From CAZHGD01 sp964531735 (GTDB lineage Bacteria > Armatimonadota > UBA10988), in NCBI GenBank assembly GCA_964531735.1, contig CAZHGD010000006.1:1-64000 (forward strand): a DNA stretch of 64,000 bases, written 5' to 3'. The notes below the pieces were generated by a model. The model was given only the letters and a program-made list of their open reading frames with translations. It had not been told where the DNA came from and searched no databases. A program made the position numbers and the translations under genes. Of the stretch, positions 57,753-64,000 are shown one piece after another. Each line of letters begins with the position of its first letter. The stretch's first letter is position 1.

Positions 57753-58854
57753 CCGACGTCTCGGCCGGCGGGCCGTCGGCCGGCTCCTCCGGCGGCGCCG
57801 CGGTGTCGTTGGCCGGCTCCTCCGGTTCCTCCGGCTCCGGTTCGGCAACGGGTTCGGGCTCGCGCTCCGGTTCCGGTTCGGGCTCCGGTTCAGGTTCGGG
57901 TTCTGGTTCGGGTTCGGGCGCCGGCTCCTCGGCGGTTGGCACCAGCGACGGTGTCGGCTCCGGCGGCGGGGCCGGCTGAGCGCCGCGGGCGCGATGCACC
58001 TGGGCGATGAAGAAGCTCTCGAGGCTGCGGTGCGGTGTGCGGGCCACCACCGTGCCCGGTCCGGCGGTCCGTTCGATGGCGCCCAGCACCTGCGCCAAGG
58101 CGGCCTCGCCGAGTGCGGGCAACTGGAGCTGCACCTGCTCGGGCTCGGCCAGCAGCTCATCCAGCGTGCCTTCGGCGATGGTGCGGCCCTGGTAGAGGAT
58201 GTGGACCCGATCGCAGACGTCCTCGACCTCGGCGAGCAGATGGCTGCACAGCAGCACCGTCTTGCCGCGGCGCGCCAGGTGGCGCAGCAGGTCCTTGACC
58301 TCGCGCATGCCCAGCGGATCGAGCCCGGCGGTCGGCTCGTCGAGGATGATCAGGTCGGGATCGTTCAGCAGCGCCTGGGCCAGGCCCAAGCGGCGCTGCA
58401 TGCCCTTGCTGTACTCGCCCACGCGGCGGTAGCGGGCCTCGTCCAGGCCGACCATGTCGAGGAGCTGGCTGACGCGATCGTGCTGGTCCGAGGCGCTCAG
58501 GTCGAACAGCCGCGCGAAGAACAGCAGCGTCTCCTGACCGCTCAGATACGGGTAGAGGTGCGACTCCTCGGGCAGGTAGCCGATGCGCGCTTTGGTGGCG
58601 ACGTCACCGGGCGGCTGGCCGAGCACCGTGATCTGGCCGCGGGTCGGGCGGAGCAGATCGAGCAGCATCTTGATGGTGGTCGACTTGCCCGAGCCGTTCG
58701 GCCCGAGCAGCGCAAACACCTCGCCGCGGCGGATGCCCAGGTTGAGGCCGTCCACGGCGGTGACTCGGGGCCGGCCCCAGAAATCGCAGAAGTGCTTGGC
58801 CAGGTTGCGGGTCTCGACGGCGGTGATCGCGCCGCCCGCGCTCGCATCGCTCAT
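57745..58854 (-). CDS. ABC transporter ATPase with Pro-Glu repeat tail
   Basis: 369 aa. Residues 10-235 are a complete DrrA/NodI-like ABC domain: Walker A GPNGSGKST (51-59), Q-loop region, signature YSKGMQRR (148-155; the usual LSGGQ is degenerate as in this subfamily), Walker B LIILDEP and H-loop CSHLLAEVEDV. A C-terminal module to about 290 is followed by an acidic Pro/Glu tail, residues 293-369, with about 13 EP dipeptides in the run 309-341. Such a tail is unusual on an ABC ATPase. ATG 58854 overlaps the preceding permease stop (ATGA). Forms the motor of the two permeases on either side. Confidence 0.92.
   Translation of the reverse strand: MSDASAGGAITAVETRNLAKHFCDFWGRPRVTAVDGLNLGIRRGEVFALLGPNGSGKSTTIKMLLDLLRPTRGQITVLGQPPGDVATKARIGYLPEESHLYPYLSGQETLLFFARLFDLSASDQHDRVSQLLDMVGLDEARYRRVGEYSKGMQRRLGLAQALLNDPDLIILDEPTAGLDPLGMREVKDLLRHLARRGKTVLLCSHLLAEVEDVCDRVHILYQGRTIAEGTLDELLAEPEQVQLQLPALGEAALAQVLGAIERTAGPGTVVARTPHRSLESFFIAQVHRARGAQPAPPPEPTPSLVPTAEEPAPEPEPEPEPEPEPEPEPEREPEPVAEPEPEEPEEPANDTAAPPEEPADGPPAETSDD
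57834..57924 (-). repeat. tandem hexanucleotide-like repeat encoding (EP)n
   Basis: Iterated GGTTCxGG-type hexamers on the plus strand (Glu-Pro codons on the minus), within the 3' end of the ABC ATPase gene. Unit length six keeps the frame, so copy number can vary without frameshift. Confidence 0.75.
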
Positions 58855-59804
58855 CCCAGCTCCTGTCGGTCGAGCAGCAGGAACCCGACCACGCCGACCG
58901 CCGCCGCTTGCAGCGCACCCGACAGGGTGGCGCGGACCACGTAGCCCCACGGCACCGGTCCGGTGGCCATGGCGTCGGAGACCCAGAACGGCTGCCAGTT
59001 GCAGAACAGGACCGCCCACGGCCGCACCGCAGCGTAGGCACTCGAGCCCAGCAGGTAGTCGACGGTCAGGCCGAGCATGAACACCGCCGCGGTGACCAGC
59101 AGGGCCGGGGCGGCGTCCAGCCGGATGGCCGCCGTGGCCGCCACGCTGGCGGTCAGCAGCATTGCCGGCAAGGTCAACACCACCGGGGCCACCTGCCGCC
59201 AATCGACCAGGCCCCAGCCGCCCCAACCATGGCCGCGGTAGCCCCGCAGGCTGAGCACCAGCAGCGCGATGGGCATGGCCAGCGCCAGCGTGCCCACCAG
59301 CGTGGCCGCGAACGGGCGCCCGCCGCGGTAGTTGGCGGCGGCGGAGACCAGCAGCGCGGCCAGCACCACGGCGAAGTAGGCGCGCGTGGCCAGCCGGTCG
59401 GGCCAGTAGTCGTGCACCGCCACGCGGCTGCCCCACAGGACCGCCGTGCCGAGCACCACCCACAGCCCGGTCACGCCCGCACTGAGACCGAGGAGCTTGC
59501 CGGCCACGAAGCTGGCCCGGCTGAGCGGCTTGCTGAGCACCAACACGGCGCTGCCGCGGCGCAGGTCGTCGCCGATGACCGAGACGGCGCTGACGGCCGC
59601 GGCGAACGAGCCCGCACAGATGGTCAGGGCCAGCAGGCTGTCGGCCACCAAGCGGCGCTTGGCGAGGAAGGACAGGTAGTCGAGGGCGGGGATGGCGCCG
59701 GCCAGGAGCACAGCGCAAACCAGCACCACAGCGAAGATCGGCGCCCGAACCGTTTCGACCAGGGCGTTCTGAGCGACCACCACGATCTGACGTGCGCTCG
59801 GCAC
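58851..59804 (-). CDS. ABC-2-type transporter permease, first gene of the export operon
   Basis: 317 aa with six to seven predicted membrane segments (FAVVLVCAVLLAGAIPAL, LLALTICAGSFAAAVSA, VTGLWVVLGTAVLW and others). The conserved cytoplasmic coupling motif GDDLRRGSAVLVLSKPLSRASFV precedes the second helix, which is typical of ABC-2/ABC-1998 membrane subunits that open with an N-terminal helix. GTG 59804 with AGGAG and a 5-base spacer is chosen; the 63-residue open extension is Arg-rich and out of keeping. Its stop overlaps the ATPase ATG. Starts the coupled series permease-ATPase-permease-518aa-phosphoesterase. Confidence 0.82.
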   Translation of the reverse strand: MPSARQIVVVAQNALVETVRAPIFAVVLVCAVLLAGAIPALDYLSFLAKRRLVADSLLALTICAGSFAAAVSAVSVIGDDLRRGSAVLVLSKPLSRASFVAGKLLGLSAGVTGLWVVLGTAVLWGSRVAVHDYWPDRLATRAYFAVVLAALLVSAAANYRGGRPFAATLVGTLALAMPIALLVLSLRGYRGHGWGGWGLVDWRQVAPVVLTLPAMLLTASVAATAAIRLDAAPALLVTAAVFMLGLTVDYLLGSSAYAAVRPWAVLFCNWQPFWVSDAMATGPVPWGYVVRATLSGALQAAAVGVVGFLLLDRQELG

Positions 59805-59823
59805 AGCCGCTCCTGTGGTCCGG

Positions 59824-60654
59824 CTAACCCACAAACTCCGGCTCGATGGCGTGCGGGATGAGGCCTTCCTGGTAGCCCTCGCGCAGCAGCCGACGGACCG
59901 CCTCGCGACCCTCGTCGCCCCAGTCGACCGTGCGCTGGTTGACGTACATGCCGACGAACGTGTCGGCCTTGTCGCGCGGCAGGCCGCTGGCAAACCGGAT
60001 CGCCCCGTCGAGCGCCTGCTCGCGGTGCGCCAGGGCCCACTGGATGGACTGCTTCAGGTCGCTGCCCACCGCCTGCATCAGCTCCGGACCGAGGTCCTTG
60101 CGAATGACGTTCCCGCCGAGCGGTAGCGGCAAACCGTGGCGCTCGTGCCACCAGGCGCCGAAATCGACCAGCAGCTCGAGCTTCTCGTCCTGGAAGGTGA
60201 GTTGCGCCTCGTGGATCAGCACACCCGCTTCGACCTGGCCGGTGGCGACGGCTTCGACGATCTGGTCGAACGGCAGCGTGACCGTCTGCACCTCGGGCAG
60301 ATAGAGCTTGAGCACCAGGTAGGCGCTGGTCAGCGTGCCGGGCACCGCCACCGTCACCTGCCGCAGCTCGTCGCGCGTGAACCGGCGCCGGGCCACCAGT
60401 CGCGGGCCGTAGTCGGCCTCGCCCATGCTGGCGCCGGAGTTCAGCAGCGCGTAGGTCTCGGTCAAGTAGGCATAGGCGTGAATGCTGACCGCGGTCATCT
60501 CATAGCGGCCCTCGCGCGCCCAGCGGTTGAGCGTCTCGATGTCGCGCAGTTCGTGCTCGTACTGCCGGTCGCCGGTGTCGAACTGGCGGCTGGCCAAGGC
60601 GTGGAACATGAACGCGTCATCGGCATCGGGGCTGTGAGCCACACGGATGAGCAT
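59824..60654 (-). CDS. mqnD: MqnD-like 1,4-dihydroxy-6-naphthoate synthase
   Basis: 276 aa, cytoplasmic, periplasmic-binding-protein fold. The opening IRVAHSPDADDAFMFHAL matches the SPCPNDTFIFHAL signature of MqnD, with the SMGEADYGP stretch, the VPGTLTSAYLVLKL and the GVLIHEAQLTF segments of the family. MqnD converts cyclic de-hypoxanthinyl-futalosine to 1,4-dihydroxy-6-naphthoate in menaquinone synthesis by the futalosine route. mqnA, mqnB and mqnC are not in the window. Its ATG shares one base with the TGA of the DUF4139 gene (TGATG), so both are read from one transcript. The wide variation in this family leaves some room for a different small acid. Confidence 0.85.
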   Translation of the reverse strand: MLIRVAHSPDADDAFMFHALASRQFDTGDRQYEHELRDIETLNRWAREGRYEMTAVSIHAYAYLTETYALLNSGASMGEADYGPRLVARRRFTRDELRQVTVAVPGTLTSAYLVLKLYLPEVQTVTLPFDQIVEAVATGQVEAGVLIHEAQLTFQDEKLELLVDFGAWWHERHGLPLPLGGNVIRKDLGPELMQAVGSDLKQSIQWALAHREQALDGAIRFASGLPRDKADTFVGMYVNQRTVDWGDEGREAVRRLLREGYQEGLIPHAIEPEFVG

Positions 60655-62141
60655 CAGCCGTTCCTCCCCGCGCCGAGGCGGATCTGGTACGCCAGTTCCT
60701 TGCTCTGGTTGGCCGGCACGACCACCTCGGCGGTCGCGGCGCCGTCCTTCGGTGGCGTGAAGCCGGCCGTGGCGCTGGTCACCTGCCAGGCGCCCGGGCG
60801 CTGCTCCACCACGCGGACCACGACATCCTCGGTGCGCAGGTTCTTCAATGTCACCTGGCGCCGTAGCGCGCCCGTGCCCGGGTTGCTGTCGACCACCTTC
60901 ACCTCGACGTCGTCCACCGCGCCGAGGTCGAACCGCAGCGGCGCGTCCAGCGGCGTCGCCGGCAGCGACTGCTGTCCGACGAGGTCGAGGCGGCCGAGGC
61001 GATCCGGCGCGTACAGGCGCACCGGACCGGGCGGCAACGGCAGGCCCAGACCATTGCTGGCGCTGTTGACCAGTTCGGCCACCAGCCTGACGCCGGTCGG
61101 GCCCGACGGCGTCAGCGCCGCCAGATAGCGCACGGCGGAGCGGGCCGTCGGCGCCTGCACCAGCGACAGCCGCTTGCTGGCGCCATCGGGCAAGGCCACC
61201 TTGCGCGGCAGGAAGTACCGGCGGACCGGCCCGGTGGGCTCGGACTTGGCGTCGGCCTTCGGCTCGGCTTTGGCGTCCGCCACGGTGCCGCTCTTGCCGT
61301 CGGCGAAGATCAGGCCGACGTCGCCATAGGCGGCGCCACTCGTGTTGCCGACCCGCACCCAGCCCTCGAAGGCGACGGCGCGGTCGTTGGCACCGATGGT
61401 CAGCGCGTAGTCGGCAGCCCAGGTCAGGCCCGCGGTCAGGTAGCTGATCTCCAGATCGGCGTTGCCGGCGGCCTTCGACTCGACCTGCCAGCCCAGGCGC
61501 GGCGCGATCGTGGGCCGGTCGCCCGCGGGCAGGATAACGTCGCCCGGTGGGTGGACGTGGACCTCGCGGTCACTGGCGACCACCACGCCGTCGTCCTCCA
61601 CAGCCACCAGCGTGCCCTCGACGCTGTAGCGGCCGTCACGGACCTTGACCGGCTTGCCCACGGCGGCGGCGACGAGGTCCTTGGCCGAGGTGGTGGGACT
61701 GAGGCTGGTCTGTTCGAGCAGCCGGAACCCCTCGACCGGTGTCAGTGGGCGCAGTCGGACACTGCTCGGGTCGAGCCGGCGGGCGACCTGGTCGACTTCG
61801 AGGTTGTTCAAGCCCACCGACAGCGCGAAGGTCTCCTTGCGCCGGACCAGGGCCTGGCCGTCGGTGAAGACGGTGACCTGCAGCGGACCCAGATCGGGCG
61901 GGGTGGCGTCCTTGGCCGGCACCTCGGCCAGCGGCGCGGTGTCGGCCTTGGCGGGCGCTTGGCGCTTCTCCACCTCGCGGGTGACATCGAGGTCCTGACG
62001 CGCCGGTTCGTTCAGGCCCTGCCGCGGCGGCGGATCGTTGCGCAGTTCGCCCTTGGGCTCCTGCGCCGGCGCCGCCAGGCGCCAGCACAGCAGGGCACCG
62101 ATCGCCAGCACGCCGGCCCACCGCCACCGTCCCTGTTTCAT
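60654..62141 (-). CDS. DUF4139 family exported or anchored protein
   Basis: 495 aa with an N-terminal signal/anchor (WAGVLAIGALLCWRLAAPA, about 8-26) and a low-complexity Lys/Glu/Pro linker (30-80). The beta-rich remainder carries the family's readable parts: VTVFTDGQALVRRKETFALSVGLN, LEISYLTAGLTWAADYAL (the DUF4139 core), a short Lys/Glu/Ala insert near 285 and C-terminal IRLG. These proteins are found in many diderms, some with mucoidy-related annotations, but no biochemical role is settled. ATG 62141 has CGGAG 8 bases upstream and an excellent extended -10 at 62169-62177. It is the first gene of the pair with mqnD; a functional link is not evident. Confidence 0.78.
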   Translation of the reverse strand: MKQGRWRWAGVLAIGALLCWRLAAPAQEPKGELRNDPPPRQGLNEPARQDLDVTREVEKRQAPAKADTAPLAEVPAKDATPPDLGPLQVTVFTDGQALVRRKETFALSVGLNNLEVDQVARRLDPSSVRLRPLTPVEGFRLLEQTSLSPTTSAKDLVAAAVGKPVKVRDGRYSVEGTLVAVEDDGVVVASDREVHVHPPGDVILPAGDRPTIAPRLGWQVESKAAGNADLEISYLTAGLTWAADYALTIGANDRAVAFEGWVRVGNTSGAAYGDVGLIFADGKSGTVADAKAEPKADAKSEPTGPVRRYFLPRKVALPDGASKRLSLVQAPTARSAVRYLAALTPSGPTGVRLVAELVNSASNGLGLPLPPGPVRLYAPDRLGRLDLVGQQSLPATPLDAPLRFDLGAVDDVEVKVVDSNPGTGALRRQVTLKNLRTEDVVVRVVEQRPGAWQVTSATAGFTPPKDGAATAEVVVPANQSKELAYQIRLGAGRNG

Positions 62142-62168
62142 GCTGTTCTCCGCTGGTCCCGACCTCGG

Positions 62169-62177
62169 ATTATAGCA
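62169..62177 (-). promoter_or_regulatory. extended -10 promoter of the DUF4139-mqnD transcript
   Basis: Read on the minus strand it is TGCTATAAT, a perfect TG-n-TATAAT, 27 bases before the start codon. The -35 region is unremarkable. This and the elements at 11572 and 45308 share the TG-n-TAT pattern. Confidence 0.65.
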
Positions 62178-62289
62178 TACGGCCGGCGACGAGTTCGGCG
62201 GCGTAACGGCTGCGCAGGCAACCGGTGCGCCGACCGCGGCGTCTATTGCAGGGCGGCGACTGGGCGGTGGGGTGACGAGGGCACACGTG

Positions 62290-63732
62290 ATGAACCAGAT
62301 CTGGCGCTGGTGCTGGGTTGGGCTGACTGTCCTGGCGGTGTCCGCAGCGTCGGCCGCCGTCTTCCGGCACAAAGACGGCTGGGTGGTGCGGTTCCCCGAC
62401 GGCTGGACCACCGTTCAGGGACCGGACGGCCTGGCCATCACGCCGCCGGCGGCGGGCGAAGAGAGCCACCTGATGGTCAGTGAACCGTCGCCTGGCGTCG
62501 AGCGCGCCGATGACCCCCGCGTCGCCGATGGGCTCGACCAGCAGGTGCGCGGCGTGGTCGATTTCGTCCGGCTGCAAGGCAAGCCGGAGACCCTCCGTCT
62601 CGCCGCCTGCGAGGCCGCCGTCTACACCTGGGCCGGCAAGCGCGCGGATGGCAAGGACTTCGTGGTGCGGGCCTACGTGGCCATCTTCGACGGCCGCGCC
62701 ATCGCCTGGATCGCCTTCGGCGCGGCCGACGCCGTGGCCGCGCGCGACCCGGCGGTGCGACGTATCTTCGCCACGCTGCCCGACGGCGCCGAGGGCCCGG
62801 TCGCGATGCCGAACCCGGGGCCGACGCTGCCCGGCGCCACCGGGCCCGCGCCGGCGGCGGCCGAGGCCGATGCCACCGCCACGCCACTGGTGCCCGACCG
62901 GCAGTATGTGGCGGGCAACCGACTGATGACGCTGGCCGGCGTGTCGTTTGGCATCCCCGAAGGCTGCATCGGTGGCCTGCCGGCGAAGAGCCCGGTGGTG
63001 CTCATCGCGACGAACCCGCTCAAACGGTTGGCCTTTGTGGCGACCGCGGCCATGGCGCCCGACCGCCCAACGCTCCAGTCGTTGCTGACCGAGTACATCT
63101 CGATGCTGACCGATCCGGTGGTGCTCGGCAAAGGCGTGACCATGCAGGTGGCCGGGCAGCCCGCGGTTGAGGAAGACCGCGTGGTGGTGCCATTCGCCGG
63201 GCAGGGACCCAATGGGCCGCTCAGTGCCCTGGCCGTGGGCCGCGTCTCGGCGCTGGGCAGCGCCATCCTGGCGGTCAGCGTGGGCGCGCAGGGCAACGAG
63301 GCGGCCATCCGCCAGATGGCCTGTGGGCTGGTGGCCGGCGCGAAGTTCGGCCCCCCGCGCGAGGATCCGGGCGTGGTCTACCAGAAGCTGGGCAACCACC
63401 GCCTGACGGTCGACACCGGTAGCCATGTGCGCACATCGCCCGATGTGACCAGCGGCGTCGACTCCCGCAGCGTCATCGATCTCTGGGCCGATGGGCGTTT
63501 CCTCTACCAGTACCGTTCCATGGGCATGGTGACCACCCCTCAAGGTGGCGGCAACGTGTACGATGTCCAGGATCGGAAAGAGGGCCGTTGGCGGGTGGAA
63601 ATCGGCTTGAGCGCGGTGTCGCTGGTGCTCATCCCGAAGGACAACTCCAAGTGGCTGTTCTACGATCTGAGAGTGGACGGCACCACCTTGCTGCTGAACG
63701 GTCGTCCCGCGCAGGTGCAGCAGGGCCGGTGA
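62290..63732 (+). CDS. exported protein of unknown function
   Basis: 480 aa with a Sec signal peptide (cleavage after ASA at about residue 22). Two similar halves seem to follow: one opening HKDGWVVRFPDGWTTVQGPDG and one opening LAGVSFGIPEGCIGGL, each a mixed alpha/beta unit with a DIAWIAFGAAD-type or LSALAVGRVSALGSAI strand-helix. The arrangement recalls small periplasmic proteins of the PsbP/DUF1795 kind that bind lipids or metals, but similarity is weak. A Pro/Ala linker lies at about 165-195. A C-terminal beta part (about 370-480) differs. ATG 62290 follows GAGGG by 8 bases; GTG 62272 rejected. 20 bp before the CAP-domain gene, so likely the same operon. Confidence 0.55.
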   Translation: MNQIWRWCWVGLTVLAVSAASAAVFRHKDGWVVRFPDGWTTVQGPDGLAITPPAAGEESHLMVSEPSPGVERADDPRVADGLDQQVRGVVDFVRLQGKPETLRLAACEAAVYTWAGKRADGKDFVVRAYVAIFDGRAIAWIAFGAADAVAARDPAVRRIFATLPDGAEGPVAMPNPGPTLPGATGPAPAAAEADATATPLVPDRQYVAGNRLMTLAGVSFGIPEGCIGGLPAKSPVVLIATNPLKRLAFVATAAMAPDRPTLQSLLTEYISMLTDPVVLGKGVTMQVAGQPAVEEDRVVVPFAGQGPNGPLSALAVGRVSALGSAILAVSVGAQGNEAAIRQMACGLVAGAKFGPPREDPGVVYQKLGNHRLTVDTGSHVRTSPDVTSGVDSRSVIDLWADGRFLYQYRSMGMVTTPQGGGNVYDVQDRKEGRWRVEIGLSAVSLVLIPKDNSKWLFYDLRVDGTTLLLNGRPAQVQQGR

Positions 63733-63752
63733 GCCGCGCCACGGGAGTTGCC

Positions 63753-64000
63753 ATGAGAGTGTGGAGGTGGGTGCTGCTGGCCGGGCTGGCGGCGACGCCG
63801 GCCGTGGCGCAGATGCCGGACGACGCGGTGGCGCTGCGCCCGTGGTGGGGCATCGCCGACTTCGCCGGTGTCGAGGACATCGAGAAGGCGCTGTTCCGCA
63901 GCACCAACGAGGAGCGCCGCAAGGCCGGCTTGTCCACGCTGCTGCCGATGACCGCGCTACAGGTGGCCGCGCGCCAACACAGCCAGGAGATGCTGCGCGA
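63753..64000 (+). CDS. CAP/SCP-domain protein, 3' truncated by the window edge
   Basis: Eighty-two codons are visible. After a signal peptide (cleavage after AVA at about residue 20) the protein reads ALFRSTNEERRKAGLSTLLPM followed by LQVAARQHSQEMLR, the typical start of YkwD/CAP domains (TNxxRxxxGLxxL ... LxxxAxxHSxDM). These exported domains occur in cell-wall, sterol or lipid-binding proteins; no specific function is indicated. ATG 63753 has GGGAG upstream, and the gene continues beyond the window. Confidence 0.85.
   Translation, partial: MRVWRWVLLAGLAATPAVAQMPDDAVALRPWWGIADFAGVEDIEKALFRSTNEERRKAGLSTLLPMTALQVAARQHSQEMLR

Noticed and set aside
57834..57924. Tandem repeat considered as a CRISPR-like array
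   Set aside because: Unit is six bases with no spacers and it encodes an in-frame EP run.
54706..58944. Plus-strand open frames opposite the ABC operon (for example 54706-55479, 55555-56184, 56526-58010, 57700-58944)
   Set aside because: All lie opposite well-supported overlapping minus-strand genes and contain no recognisable domain.

Overview
This window is a very GC-rich chromosomal segment (G or C dominates nearly every third codon position) with 44 protein genes and no rRNA, tRNA, CRISPR array or transposase that I can see. It reads as a diderm, polysaccharide-using bacterium. A patatin protein ends in a C-terminal outer-membrane barrel, many exported hydrolases carry Sec or lipoprotein signals, and a menaquinone gene of the futalosine route (MqnD type) is present. 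The mix of uroporphyrinogen-decarboxylase-like (URO-D), ceramidase-like, GxGYxYP, DUF4091 and oligogalacturonate-lyase families resembles Armatimonadota, Hydrogenedentota or PVC-group metagenome genomes. The sequence alone does not fix the phylum.

Layout. 1-5020 (+): the 3' part of clpB, hisB, then a URO-D-like gene with a ceramidase-like gene. 5034-7675 (-): a GT-C-type membrane protein translationally coupled to a small drug/metabolite transporter (ArnT/ArnE-like pairing). 7799-11550 (-): a housekeeping operon def-fmt-TPR-rsmB-lepB with overlapping stop/start codons. 11847-13088 (+): a second URO-D-like gene, followed by a 352-bp gap holding two MITE-like inverted-repeat units. 13441-19789 (-): two large exported glycan-active proteins. 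19933-27815 (+): PqaA-like hydrolase, oligogalacturonate lyase, acetamidase/formamidase, an exported multidomain protein and a lipoprotein. 27857-31879 (+): DUF421 membrane protein, RfbE-like epimerase, an adenine DNA methyltransferase and a VapBC-like toxin-antitoxin pair.

31936-44674 is a second catabolic island: acetyl-xylan-esterase-like hydrolase, two more ceramidase-like proteins, GtaA-type glutaminase, a short-chain dehydrogenase homologue without its catalytic residues, a GxGYxYP protein with the same module at both ends, and a DUF4091/GH123-like protein. 44677-53302 holds a thioredoxin-like exported protein, a DEAD-box helicase with a long leader, the patatin/outer-membrane-barrel protein, a PAS/GAF sensor histidine kinase and an exported SIS-like protein. 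53352-59804 (-) is a GH130 phosphorylase, a YfcE-like phosphoesterase and a tightly overlapping ABC-2 export module with an unknown 518-aa partner. 59824-62141 (-) is mqnD and a DUF4139 protein. The window ends with an exported unknown protein and the start of a CAP/SCP-domain protein.

The strongest structural pattern is at convergent gene junctions. All five tight ones (5.0, 40.9, 44.7, 46.8 and 53.3 kb) hold an inverted repeat with at least one arm inside the terminal codons, so the end of a coding region doubles as a probable terminator stem. Protein-level oddities worth checking are the different zinc-ligand changes in the ceramidase-like paralogues, the degenerate SDR, the duplicated end module of the GxGYxYP protein, the exported SIS-like protein, the (EP)n tail of the ABC ATPase, and the methyltransferase that lacks a conventional start.
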